Shown here: in pieces, positions 41,385 to 49,845 of the stretch
Layout: every line of letters starts with the position of its first letter
How positions within the stretch are numbered: the stretch's first letter is position 1
NCBI GenBank assembly: GCA_016700415.1
Contig: CP065018.1
Coordinates: 1,742,001-1,806,000, forward strand
Reading direction: 5' to 3'
DNA from: Flavobacteriales bacterium
Lineage (GTDB): Bacteria; Bacteroidota; Bacteroidia; Flavobacteriales_F; PHOS-HE28
Length of the DNA stretch: 64,000 nt
Notes under the pieces: model-generated
What the model saw: only the letters and a program-made list of their open reading frames with translations
Told to the model about the DNA's origin: nothing
Databases searched by the model: none
Made by a program: the position numbers and the translations under genes

Positions 41385-42773
41385 GAGAGTATTCTGAAAA
41401 GTGTGTCAAGGATAGTTTGACAAACCATTCAGAAACTTGCCCCATGAAAAAGAGAAAAGTTGAAAAAGAGAAGGCGTTCGACTACGCCAAGTTCGAGCAA
41501 GAAGCCATCCAAGGATTGACAGAAGGCAAGGGCCTGATCGGAGAACACGGTGTGCTCACGGGCATGATCGGCCGCCTGCTTTCCGCCGCCTTCGAAGGGG
41601 AGATGGACGCGCATTTGGACCAGGAGAAGAAGCGGAGCAATAGGCGCAACGGCTACACCGACAAGACCGTGAGAACGGCACTGGGTCCCGTTTCGGTCAG
41701 GCCTCCGCGAGACCGCAACGGCAGTTTTGAGCCGACGATCATCAAGAAGTGGGACCGGTCGCTGGCCCCCGAACTGGAGAACCAGATCCTGCATCTGTAC
41801 GGCAAGGGCACCAGCTACGAGGACATTGGGGACCATCTAAAGAAGATGTACGGGGTGAGCTACTCCCCATCGTTCATCAGCTCGATCACCGACCGGGTGT
41901 TCGAGGAGATCGAGACATGGCGCAACCGCCCGCTGGAAGAGGTGTACGTGGTCATTTATCTCGATGCGGTCCACTACAAGGTCCGGGAGAATAGAAAGGT
42001 GTTGACCAAAGCCGTTTACTCGGTATACGGGGTGAGGATGGACGGGGAACGTGATGTTCTCGGCTTGTTCATCGGCGATGCGGAAGGAGCACGCCATTGG
42101 GCGCGCGTTCTGGAGAACATCAAGGACCGCGGGGTAAAGGACGTGCTGTTCTTCAGCGTGGACGGCCTGAACGGCTTCAGCGAGGCGATCCAAGGCGTAT
42201 TCACGCGAGCGGTCGTACAGCGCGGCATCGTCCATATGGTGCGCACCAGCTTGAAGTTCGTCTCTTGGAAGGACTACAAGACAGTTTGCCAAGGACTGCG
42301 TTCGATCTACCAGCAGGATAGTCCCGAAGCGGCCTGGGAAAAGCTCCAGGAGTTCAAGCGGGAATGGGTAGGGAGATATCCGGAGATCGCGGCCAAGTGG
42401 GAGAAAGACTGGTGCGAGCTAAGCCCGTTCTTGATCATCCCGATGCCATACGCAGGGGCGATCTACACCACGAACCCGGTGGAGGCCCTGCACCGCATTC
42501 TTCGCAAGGCCACCAAGACCAAGGGTGCGTTCATCAGCGAAAGTGCCTTGGAGAAGCAATTATATTTGACACTTAAGCACAACGAGAAAAGCTGGAAGAG
42601 AAAGGTCCGCAGCTGGCCGCAGATCCTTCAGTCGTTGAGCAACATGTACCCCGGGAAAGATTGGCCCATGTGCTGGTCTGAGGATCCGGCACGGAGACAT
42701 TCTCCTTTGGCTTGGGGCCAGGAGAATGTCACCGTGCCTCAGTGCAGATTGACACACATTTCGGAATACTCCC
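41385..42773 (+). mobile_element. IS256-family insertion sequence with 8-bp target duplication
   Basis: The left end, from GAGAGTATTCTGAAAAGTGT, and the right end, ending in ACACATTTCGGAATACTCCC, are inverted repeats matching at about 22 of 25 positions. The element is flanked on both sides by CGGTGCTC (41377-41384 and 42774-42781), an 8-bp duplication as expected for the IS256 family. Length 1389 bp. It lies just after the lycopene cyclase gene and 18 bases before an IS3 element. Confidence 0.9.
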
Positions 42774-42817
42774 CGGTGCTCTCTGTTTGTAGTACTCCCC
42801 AAAAACTGGACAGGTAG
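41444..42817 (+). CDS. IS256-family (mutator-type) transposase
   Basis: A DDE transposase with IYLDAVHYKV (first Asp), FFSVDGLNGFSEAI (second Asp), and TTNPVEALHRILRKATKTKGAF (the Glu in the N-x-x-E motif), all typical of the mutator family; residues 1-60 include the helical QEAIQGLTEGKGL region. The chain is 457 residues because no stop occurs before the right inverted repeat: the frame runs out of the element and ends at a TAG inside the left end of the neighbouring IS3 element. The usual domain ends near SLSNMYPG, so the last 40 or so residues are probably not native and a 3' frameshift may have removed the stop. Confidence 0.9.
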   Translation: MKKRKVEKEKAFDYAKFEQEAIQGLTEGKGLIGEHGVLTGMIGRLLSAAFEGEMDAHLDQEKKRSNRRNGYTDKTVRTALGPVSVRPPRDRNGSFEPTIIKKWDRSLAPELENQILHLYGKGTSYEDIGDHLKKMYGVSYSPSFISSITDRVFEEIETWRNRPLEEVYVVIYLDAVHYKVRENRKVLTKAVYSVYGVRMDGERDVLGLFIGDAEGARHWARVLENIKDRGVKDVLFFSVDGLNGFSEAIQGVFTRAVVQRGIVHMVRTSLKFVSWKDYKTVCQGLRSIYQQDSPEAAWEKLQEFKREWVGRYPEIAAKWEKDWCELSPFLIIPMPYAGAIYTTNPVEALHRILRKATKTKGAFISESALEKQLYLTLKHNEKSWKRKVRSWPQILQSLSNMYPGKDWPMCWSEDPARRHSPLAWGQENVTVPQCRLTHISEYSPVLSVCSTPQKLDR

Positions 42818-42842
42818 CTAAGGTGGCTAAACTTGTCCAAGG

Positions 42843-43130
42843 ATGACCCGAAAAAGCAGAAGGAAGTTCACTCCCGCGTTCAAGGCTCAAGTTGCGCTTG
42901 AGGCCGTGAAGGAGAACCATACGATGGCAGAGCTGGCGATGCGCTTTGAGATCGCCCAAGCACGGATCGGCCAATGGAAGAAGCAGTTGGCGGAGAACGC
43001 CGCTGGGGTCTTTGAAGGGACCCCGACGGCGTCCTCCGCCATGCCAGGTGGTCACGACCCCGAAAAGTTGTTCGCCGAGATCGGCAGGTTGAAAATGGAG
43101 AACGACCTGCTGAAAAAACCAGTCCGATGA
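42843..43130 (+). CDS. IS3-family transposase OrfA
   Basis: A 95-residue helix-turn-helix protein (KSRRKFTPAFKAQVALEAVKENHTMAELAMRFEI) with a C-terminal leucine-zipper-like helix (LFAEIGRLKMENDLLKKP). It binds the IS ends. Near its end, six A residues at 43113-43118 in TGAAAAAACC form the classical A6 slippery site at which a -1 shift would fuse OrfA to OrfB. Confidence 0.92.
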   Translation: MTRKSRRKFTPAFKAQVALEAVKENHTMAELAMRFEIAQARIGQWKKQLAENAAGVFEGTPTASSAMPGGHDPEKLFAEIGRLKMENDLLKKPVR

Positions 43131-44026
43131 GCGTGGCACAAAAGCGGCATGCCATTGCCACCGTGCAGGAAGGCAGCATCATGGAGCGCTGCCAGGCGCT
43201 GGACCTTGCACGCAGCAGCTTCTACTATCAGCCCAAAGGAGAAAGCGCGTTGAACTTGGAATTGATGCGTTTGATGGATGAAGAGTACACCAAGCATTGC
43301 TTCCATGGAGTGATCGGCATGCGCGACTTTCTGAGGCTTGAAAAGGGCTATTGGGTGAACGAAAAGCGGGTGCGCAGGCTCCTTCGGCTAATGGGCTTGG
43401 AGGCCGTTGCGCCCAAGCCTGACCTGAGCAAACCCGCCAACGGGCATAGGGTCTATCCCTACTTGTTGAGAGGTGTGCAGATTGAAGCTCCGGGGCATGT
43501 TTGGAGCACCGACATCACCTACATCGCCATGGGCAAAGGGTTCCTGTATCTCACCGCCGTGATGGACTGGCACAGCCGCTACGTGCTCTCTTGGCAGATC
43601 AGCAACACCTTGGACACCTCCTTCTGTCTGGAAGCTTTGCATGGTGCGCTGTTGCAATATCCTGCACCAATGATCTTCAATACCGACCAAGGCAGCCAAT
43701 ACACCAGCGACCTCTTTACCGGGGCGTTGATCCAGGAAGGCATCAAGGTGAGCATGGATGGCAAGGGCCGGGCTACGGACAATGCGTTCATCGAACGACT
43801 TTGGAGAAGCGTGAAGCAGCAATGCGTCTATCGCCATAGCCCCGCCGATGGGAATGAGCTGCGCAGCCTTCTGGCCGAGTACTTCGCCTATTACAACCAC
43901 CAACGACCACACCAGCACCTGGATGGACTGACCCCGGCACACCTTTACTTTGGTCTGCCCGATACCCGGAACCGTACCCTGACACCAAACCTTGTTGAAC
44001 CCCAATTCACACTAACAAACGCCTGA
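43127..44026 (+). CDS. IS3-family transposase OrfB (DDE integrase domain)
   Basis: A 299-residue catalytic subunit with the N-terminal HTH_21 region (EYTKHCFHGVIGMRDFLRLEKGYWVNEKRVRRLLR) and an RNase H-like rve domain whose triad is visible in STDITYIAMG (Asp), FNTDQGSQYTS (Asp) and AFIERLWRSVKQQ (Glu). The ATG overlaps the OrfA stop; in active elements the main product is a frameshifted OrfAB fusion. The frame is intact, so it may be active. Confidence 0.93.
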   Translation: MSVAQKRHAIATVQEGSIMERCQALDLARSSFYYQPKGESALNLELMRLMDEEYTKHCFHGVIGMRDFLRLEKGYWVNEKRVRRLLRLMGLEAVAPKPDLSKPANGHRVYPYLLRGVQIEAPGHVWSTDITYIAMGKGFLYLTAVMDWHSRYVLSWQISNTLDTSFCLEALHGALLQYPAPMIFNTDQGSQYTSDLFTGALIQEGIKVSMDGKGRATDNAFIERLWRSVKQQCVYRHSPADGNELRSLLAEYFAYYNHQRPHQHLDGLTPAHLYFGLPDTRNRTLTPNLVEPQFTLTNA

Positions 44027-44132
44027 AACGTGTCCAGTGAATGGGGAGTACCTCAGTTACGCTGGTCATCATTCCACATTTTTCATTCTACATTCTACAT
44101 TTTTCATTCCCTTCGCATCCCTTCGCGATCGC

Positions 44133-44921
44133 ATGCCCCTGCTCTCCCACCCCTTCCGCGCTTACTTGAGGCACTTGCGCCACGCCGGCAACCGCCACGA
44201 TGTGCATTCGCCCTTCGTGTTCACGCTGGTGGATCAGGTGCTTCGCAAGAGGACGCCCCGCTCGGAATTCACCGATATTGAAAAATTGAGATCGAAGCTG
44301 TTGAGCGACCGGAGGATGATCACCGTGACCGACCTGGGCGCAGGCTCACGCCGAGGCAATACGCAAAAGCGACAGATCGGCGAGATCGCAAGGACTTCGC
44401 TGAAACCCCGCCGACAATCGGAAATGCTCGCCCGTTTGGTTCGGTATTTTAACCCAAGAACCGTGCTCGAACTTGGCACCAGTTTAGGCACCACCTCACT
44501 CTATCTGTCCCGTTCCGCCGGTAACGGGCGTGTTCACACCATTGAAGGCTGCCCGGCCATCGCTGCGATCGCGCAGGAGAACTTCAGCAATTACCATGCG
44601 GAGAACATCACATCCCATGTCGGTCCTTTCGCGGGACAATTGCCGAACGTCCTGAGCATCATGGAGCGTCTGGACTTCGCTTTCATCGATGGCCATCACG
44701 CGGCGGAGCCGACCTTGGACTACTTCGATCAATGCCTCGCCAAAGCCCACAACGACACCGTCTTCATCTTCGACGACATCCATTGGAGCACGGGCATGGA
44801 GGAAGCCTGGGTTGCGATCAAGGCGCATCCAAAAGTGACCGTGACGATCGACCTGTTCCACTTCGGGATCGTCTTCCTACGCAAGGAGCAGCAGCGGGAG
44901 GATTTCGTGCTGAGGTACTGA
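44133..44921 (+). CDS. Class I SAM-dependent methyltransferase
   Basis: A 262-residue protein with the Rossmann methyltransferase signatures TVLELGTSLGTTSLYLS (SAM loop), VHTIEGCPAIAAIAQENF (acidic ribose ligand) and LDFAFIDGHHAAEPTLDYF, resembling the O-methyltransferase type 3/24 families. An N-terminal helical segment (about 1-90) is longer than in catechol-type enzymes. The ATG at 44133 is preferred; the frame opens at 44037 inside the IS3 end and AT-rich CATTTTTCATT words. The substrate cannot be told. Confidence 0.82.
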   Translation: MPLLSHPFRAYLRHLRHAGNRHDVHSPFVFTLVDQVLRKRTPRSEFTDIEKLRSKLLSDRRMITVTDLGAGSRRGNTQKRQIGEIARTSLKPRRQSEMLARLVRYFNPRTVLELGTSLGTTSLYLSRSAGNGRVHTIEGCPAIAAIAQENFSNYHAENITSHVGPFAGQLPNVLSIMERLDFAFIDGHHAAEPTLDYFDQCLAKAHNDTVFIFDDIHWSTGMEEAWVAIKAHPKVTVTIDLFHFGIVFLRKEQQREDFVLRY

Positions 44922-45026
44922 ACATGGTGATTGGTGCATGGTGGTTGGTGATAGGATACCAGCAATCGGATAGCGCGGTGCGGCCTAATCACCGCTCACC
45001 GCTCACAGAAAGCTACCTTCGCGAAA

Positions 45027-45578
45027 ATGAAGATCTACACCCGCACCGGCGACACCGGCCAGACCTCGTTGCTGAACGGCAAGCGCGTGCCCAAGGACAG
45101 CCTTCGGATCGAGACCTACGGCACCATCGACGAGCTGAACAGCCACATCGGCATGCTGCGTGACCTGCTGGACGGCCATAACGCAGAGCAGCTCACGGAC
45201 ATCCAAGTGCGACTGTTCGATATCGGGTCCACCTTGGCCGCCGGTGATGAGGCCACCGTGGAAAAATTCAAGGTGCCAATGATCCACGAAGCCGACGTGG
45301 AAGCGCTGGAGAAGACCATGGACGCCTTTGATGCGGACCTTCCCACGATGCGCAACTTCATCCTTCCCGGCGGTCACCCGGCCATTTCGCAGGCGCACAT
45401 CTGCCGTACGGTCTGCAGACGGGCGGAGCGCATGGCCATCCGATTGGCGGTTGATGAAGCGGTGCCCGCCATCACCATCCGCTATTTGAACCGTCTCAGC
45501 GACCTGCTGTTCATGCTCGCCCGCTGGACCGGTCACCGGCTGAACGTACCGGAAACGCCATGGAAGCCCCGGGGTTGA
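45027..45578 (+). CDS. PduO-type cob(I)alamin adenosyltransferase
   Basis: This enzyme adds the 5'-deoxyadenosyl group of ATP to reduced corrinoid, giving adenosylcobalamin. The 183-residue product has the PduO/MMAB signature KIYTRTGDTGQTSLLNGKRVPKDSLRIETYGTIDELNSHIG at the N-terminus, FILPGGHPAISQAHICRTVCRRAER, and the final NRLSDLLFMLARW. The TACCTTCGC box at 45014-45022 ends only four bases before the ATG, implying a leaderless message. It is probably for B12-dependent methylmalonyl-CoA mutase or ribonucleotide reductase encoded elsewhere. Confidence 0.94.
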   Translation: MKIYTRTGDTGQTSLLNGKRVPKDSLRIETYGTIDELNSHIGMLRDLLDGHNAEQLTDIQVRLFDIGSTLAAGDEATVEKFKVPMIHEADVEALEKTMDAFDADLPTMRNFILPGGHPAISQAHICRTVCRRAERMAIRLAVDEAVPAITIRYLNRLSDLLFMLARWTGHRLNVPETPWKPRG

Positions 45579-45664
45579 AGGTCCGAATGCCCTTGACCAG
45601 TAAGGCTTTCAAGCACTTAATGGCACGCTCTTCGGCCTCTGGTCGCATGGTATCCCTATCCGGC

Positions 45665-45673
45665 TATATTTGC
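45665..45673 (+). promoter_or_regulatory. Bacteroidota -7 box of the DUF2795 gene
   Basis: TATATTTGC, 35 bases before the start codon, within an otherwise empty 130-base gap after the adenosyltransferase gene. Confidence 0.55.
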
Positions 45674-45708
45674 GGCCAATTTGAAAAGACCGTGTAACAC
45701 GGGCATAC

Positions 45709-45930
45709 ATGTACTGGACACTCGAACTCGCCTCCTACTTGGAAGATGCCCCTTGGCCCGCCACCAAGGACGAACTCATTGATTTCGCCATGCGTACCGG
45801 CGCTCCGCTGGAGGTGGTGGAGAACCTGCAGGGTATCGAGGATGATGAAGAGATCTTCGAGACCATCGAAGATATTTGGCCGGATTATCCGAGCAAGGAG
45901 GACTTCTTCTTCAACGAGGACGAATACTGA
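45709..45930 (+). CDS. DUF2795 small acidic protein
   Basis: The 73-residue protein reads MYWTLELASYLEDAPWPATKDELIDFA and ends with a very acidic tail (SKEDFFFNEDEY). This pattern is strongly conserved in Bacteroidota as DUF2795. A short helical domain similar to the Rho N-terminal/SAP type is suggested by VENLQGIEDDEEIFETIEDIWPDYPS. Role unknown; a strong promoter and terminator suggest high expression. Confidence 0.88.
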   Translation: MYWTLELASYLEDAPWPATKDELIDFAMRTGAPLEVVENLQGIEDDEEIFETIEDIWPDYPSKEDFFFNEDEY

Positions 45931-45947
45931 TATCGAAAAGCAACACC

Positions 45948-45979
45948 GAAAGCCCTGCCACTACCGGCGGGGCTTTTTC
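45948..45979 (+). terminator. Terminator after the DUF2795 gene
   Basis: AAAGCCCTGCC pairs with GGCGGGGCTTT (ten of eleven) and runs into TTTTCG, 18 bases after the stop. Confidence 0.85.
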
Positions 45980-46086
45980 GTGCGGAAAGGGCCTCAGACC
46001 GGGCTTCGCGCGCCATCGCCGAAGCGCTTTGGCGAAGGAGCCCAGAGCGACTTCGCCGAGGCGAGGACGCGGAGGAATGCAAAGCA

Positions 46087-46197
46087 TACCACGAAGGACA
46101 CAAAGGGCGCCAAGGAGGCCGGATACGATAGGTCAAGACCTGTGCATGAAGCACTGATACCCCTTCCCCTTTGTGTTCTTCGTGTCCTTTGCGGTAC
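46087..46197. repeat. Intergenic inverted-word element, copy 2
   Basis: TACCACGAAGGACACAAAGG (46087-46106) is mirrored by CCTTTGTGTTCTTCGTG (46168-46184), 16 of 17 matching, followed by a related word TCCTTTGCGGTA. A roughly 60-base unrelated core lies between. It occupies the 400-base gap between the DUF2795 gene and secA, which otherwise holds a GC-rich stretch with TCGCCGAAGCGC/TTTGGCGA pairing (around 46015-46040) and no gene. Confidence 0.6.
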
Positions 46198-46261
46198 CCT
46201 TCACCCTGACAATGCGGCACGATCCACCATTTCGGCACGTGTGTTGACGGCCCCTACCGGT

Positions 46262-46270
46262 TAACTTTGC
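46262..46270 (+). promoter_or_regulatory. Bacteroidota -7 box of secA
   Basis: TAACTTTGC, 72 bases upstream of the secA ATG, leaving a long untranslated leader compared with most genes here. Confidence 0.5.
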
Positions 46271-46342
46271 CGACCTTTTCCGCTGCGACCTACAAGCCAT
46301 CCACCGGGATCCCGCAGCAACATCATACGCCCCTCCCTTACC

Positions 46343-49300
46343 ATGATCGGTACCATCATCAAGAAAGTTTTTGGCGACAAGGCATCGCGCGACCTCAAGG
46401 AGGTGCAGCCCATCGCCGAGAAAGTCAAGTCTGAATATCCCAAGTTGGAAAGCTTGAGCAATGACGAACTACGCGAGAAGACCACCGACTTCAAGAGCCG
46501 AATCGCTGCCAAGATCGCCGATGAGCAAGCGCAGATAGACCAGTTGCGCAACGAGATCGAGGAAGATGCGAAAATGCCCATTGGCGAACGCGAAAGGCGC
46601 TATGAGGAGATCGACAAGCTGGAGGAGAAGACGTTGGGACAGATCGAGGAAGTGCTGCTGGAACTGCTCCCGGAGGCCTTCGCCGTGATGAAGGAGACCG
46701 CGCGGCGCTTCAGGGAGAACAAGGAGATCACCGTCACCGCAAAAGACCTGGACCGCGAGATCGCAGCGAAACGGGACAGCGTGCGGATCGAAGGCGAGAA
46801 GGCCATCTGGAACAACTCCTGGGACGCGGCCGGAACGCCGATCACATGGGACATGATCCACTATGATGTGCAGCTGATCGGTGGCGTGGCCTTGCACAAG
46901 GGCAAGATCGCGGAGATGAGCACCGGTGAGGGTAAAACACTTGTGGCCACGCTTCCGATGTACCTCAACGCCCTCGCCGGGCGCGGCGTCCACTTGGTGA
47001 CCGTGAACGACTACTTAGCCAAACGCGACAGCGAATGGATGGGTCCGTTGTATGAATTCCACGGCCTGCGCGTGGACTGTATCGACAAGCACGAGCCCAA
47101 CAGCCCCGCACGCCGACAAGCCTATCTGGCCGACATCACCTTCGGCACCAACAACGAATTCGGCTTCGACTACTTGCGCGACAACATGGCCCATGCGCCG
47201 AACGCGCTCGTGCAACGCAAGCACCACTACGCCATCATCGACGAAGTGGACAGCGTGCTGGTGGACGATGCCCGGACGCCGCTCATCATCAGCGGCCCGA
47301 CGCCGAAGGGTGACATCCACCAGTTCGACGAGTTCAAGCCGCGCGTCGAAAAACTCTACAACGCCCAGCGCCAGTTGATCACCAAGCTGCTCGCCGAGGC
47401 GAAGGAGCTGTTGAAGGACGGCGCCTCGAAAGAGCAGACGGAAAAAGCCGGCCTCTCGCTTCTCCGCGCCCACCGGGGTCTTCCGAAGAATAACGCGCTG
47501 ATCAAATTCCTCAGCGAAGGCGGTGTGCGCTCCCTTCTCCAAAAGACGGAGAGCCGCTACCTGCAGGACCAGCAGAAGGAGATGCCCTTTGTGGACCAGG
47601 AGATCTACTTCACGATCGACGAGAAGCAGCACAGCATCGAGATGACCGAGAAGGGCCTTGACCTCATCAGCGGTGATGTGGACGACCCCCAATTCTTCAT
47701 CCTCACGGACGTGGGCGGCGCGGTGGCGGAGATCGAGAAGAGCAATGCCTCCGTAGAGGAAAAAGCTAAGCGTAAGGACGAGGTACTGCGCGACTTCGGG
47801 ATCAAGAGCGAACGCGTCCACACGGTGAACCAGCTGATCCGCGCCTATGCGCTCTATGACAAGGACGTGGAGTACGTGGTGATGAACGACAAGGTGATGA
47901 TCGTGGACGAGCAGACCGGGCGCATCATGGAAGGCCGCCGCTACAGCGACGGGCTGCATCAGGCGATCGAGAGCAAGGAAAAGGTGAAGGTGGAAGCCGC
48001 CACGCAGACCTATGCCACGGTGACCCTGCAGAACTACTTCCGCATGTACCACAAGCTCGCGGGCATGACCGGTACGGCGGAGACCGAGGCGCAGGAATTA
48101 TGGGACATCTACAAGCTGGACGTGATGTCGATCCCGACCAACCGGCCGATCGCACGGAACGACAACGAGGACATGGTCTTCAAGACCAAGCGCGAGAAGT
48201 ACACCGCCGTGATCGATGAGATCGTGAAATTGCAGGAAGCGGGCCGGCCCGCGCTCGTCGGTACCACCAACGTGGAAGTGAGCGAGCTGATGGCCAAGAT
48301 GCTGAACATGCGCGGCATCAAGCACAACGTGCTGAACGCGAAGCAGCACGCCCGTGAGGCGGACATCGTGGCACACGCGGGTTCGGCAGGTACCGTCACC
48401 ATCGCCACCAACATGGCCGGTCGTGGCACGGACATCAAGCTCGGACCAGGCGTGAAGGAGGCGGGAGGCCTCGCCATCGTCGGCACGGAGAAGCATGAAA
48501 GCCGCCGTGTGGACCGCCAGTTGCGCGGTCGTGCCGGCCGTCAGGGCGATCCCGGTTCCTCACAGTTCTACATCTCACTGGAGGATGACCTCATGCGGAT
48601 GTTCGGCAGCGAGCGCATCGCCAAGCTGATGGACCGCATGGGCCTGAAGGAAGGCGAGGTGATCCAGCACAGCATGGTGACCGCCAGCATCGAGCGGGCC
48701 CAGAAGAAGGTGGAAGAGAACAACTTCGGCATTCGGAAACGGCTGCTGGAGTATGACGACGTGATGAACAAGCAGCGGCAGGTGATCTACAAGCGCCGCC
48801 GCAACGCCCTCTTTGGCGAACGCCTGAAACTGGACGTGCTGAACATGTTCCACGACGTGTCCACCATCATCACCGAGGAATACCAGCCGGAGAGCGATTT
48901 CGAGGGCTTCCAGATGGAGCTTTTCCGCAGGCTCTTCATCGAATCGCCAGTGAGTGCGAAGGAATTCAAGAGCGGTAAGGTCGGAGACATCGCGGACAAG
49001 GTCTTCGAGGGGGCGCTGGAAGCCTACCAGCGCCGCGGCCAGCAGATCGCCGCGCAGGCCTTACCGGTGATCGGGGACGTCTTCCTCAACCAAGGCAAGC
49101 AGTACGAGAACATCGTGGTGCCCATCACCAACGGTACCAAGACGATGCAGGTGGTGACGAACTTGGAGAAAGCCTACAAGACCGAAGGCCGCGACCTGAT
49201 CGACAGCGTGGAGAAGTACATCACGCTGGCCATCATCGACAACGAGTGGAAGGAGCACCTGCGCGAGATGGACGACCTGCGCCGCGACGTGCAGAATGCC

Positions 49301-49708
49301 AGCATCGAGCAGAAAGACCCGCTGTTGATCTACAAGTTGGAATCCTTCAAGCTGTTCGACGCCATGATCGACCGCATCAGCAACGAGGTGGTGGAATTCT
49401 TAGTGCGCGCCGGACTGCCCAGCGCCGAACCCGCCGTGCAGCAGGCCCAAGAGCGCAAGCCCACTCCAGAAGAACAGCGCATGCAGACCAGCCGTACCGA
49501 AGTGCCCGCATATGCTGGTGCCTCAAGCGGTAGCGGCTCGCAACAAACCCAACGTGCCGCCCTTGCCGGAGCGCAGCGTATGCCTTCGCCCCAAGGGCCA
49601 CGCCAACAGCCCACGCAACCTGTGCGCGTGGAAAAGAAAGTGGGCCGCAACGACCCCTGCCCTTGCGGTAGTGGGAAGAAGTACAAGCAGTGCCACGGGG
49701 CGGGGTGA
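46343..49708 (+). CDS. secA: Preprotein translocase ATPase SecA
   Basis: SecA drives proteins through SecYEG. At 1121 residues it is long, as in other Bacteroidota, owing to insertions in the N-terminal region (about 35-150) and a Gln/Pro-rich tail. Visible motifs are the Walker A MSTGEGKTLVATLP, IIDEVDSVLVDDARTPLIISGP (DEAD-like motif II), GTTNVEVSELMAKML, TNMAGRGTDIKLG, GRAGRQGDPGSSQFYISLEDDLMR, and the C-terminal zinc-binding SEC-C motif DPCPCGSGKKYKQCHG that contacts SecB or ribosomes. All T9SS cargo in this window first needs Sec export. Confidence 0.97.
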   Translation: MIGTIIKKVFGDKASRDLKEVQPIAEKVKSEYPKLESLSNDELREKTTDFKSRIAAKIADEQAQIDQLRNEIEEDAKMPIGERERRYEEIDKLEEKTLGQIEEVLLELLPEAFAVMKETARRFRENKEITVTAKDLDREIAAKRDSVRIEGEKAIWNNSWDAAGTPITWDMIHYDVQLIGGVALHKGKIAEMSTGEGKTLVATLPMYLNALAGRGVHLVTVNDYLAKRDSEWMGPLYEFHGLRVDCIDKHEPNSPARRQAYLADITFGTNNEFGFDYLRDNMAHAPNALVQRKHHYAIIDEVDSVLVDDARTPLIISGPTPKGDIHQFDEFKPRVEKLYNAQRQLITKLLAEAKELLKDGASKEQTEKAGLSLLRAHRGLPKNNALIKFLSEGGVRSLLQKTESRYLQDQQKEMPFVDQEIYFTIDEKQHSIEMTEKGLDLISGDVDDPQFFILTDVGGAVAEIEKSNASVEEKAKRKDEVLRDFGIKSERVHTVNQLIRAYALYDKDVEYVVMNDKVMIVDEQTGRIMEGRRYSDGLHQAIESKEKVKVEAATQTYATVTLQNYFRMYHKLAGMTGTAETEAQELWDIYKLDVMSIPTNRPIARNDNEDMVFKTKREKYTAVIDEIVKLQEAGRPALVGTTNVEVSELMAKMLNMRGIKHNVLNAKQHAREADIVAHAGSAGTVTIATNMAGRGTDIKLGPGVKEAGGLAIVGTEKHESRRVDRQLRGRAGRQGDPGSSQFYISLEDDLMRMFGSERIAKLMDRMGLKEGEVIQHSMVTASIERAQKKVEENNFGIRKRLLEYDDVMNKQRQVIYKRRRNALFGERLKLDVLNMFHDVSTIITEEYQPESDFEGFQMELFRRLFIESPVSAKEFKSGKVGDIADKVFEGALEAYQRRGQQIAAQALPVIGDVFLNQGKQYENIVVPITNGTKTMQVVTNLEKAYKTEGRDLIDSVEKYITLAIIDNEWKEHLREMDDLRRDVQNASIEQKDPLLIYKLESFKLFDAMIDRISNEVVEFLVRAGLPSAEPAVQQAQERKPTPEEQRMQTSRTEVPAYAGASSGSGSQQTQRAALAGAQRMPSPQGPRQQPTQPVRVEKKVGRNDPCPCGSGKKYKQCHGAG

Positions 49709-49735
49709 CCCGTGACCAATTGGGATACAATGCTG

Positions 49736-49762
49736 AACGCCTCGGAAGACCGGGGCGTTTTT
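49736..49762 (+). terminator. Terminator after secA
   Basis: AACGCCTCGG pairs with CCGGGGCGTT around AAGA, followed by TTT, 28 bases after the stop. Confidence 0.85.
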
Positions 49763-49845
49763 GCTGATGCAAGTTTTCAGCTATGGCGTTGCATTGTTCT
49801 TACCCCAGAGTCATCGCTTGGTTCTCATACGAACTCAATTTCCGC

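Larger units (their letters stand above)
42792..44051 (+). mobile_element. IS3-family insertion sequence
   Basis: The left end GTACTCCCCAAAAACTGGACA and the inverted right end (44030-44051, reading TGTCCAGTGAATGGGGAGTAC on the plus strand) form terminal repeats around orfA and orfB. No target duplication is visible at the ends, so one flank may have been rearranged. Length about 1260 bp. Confidence 0.85.
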
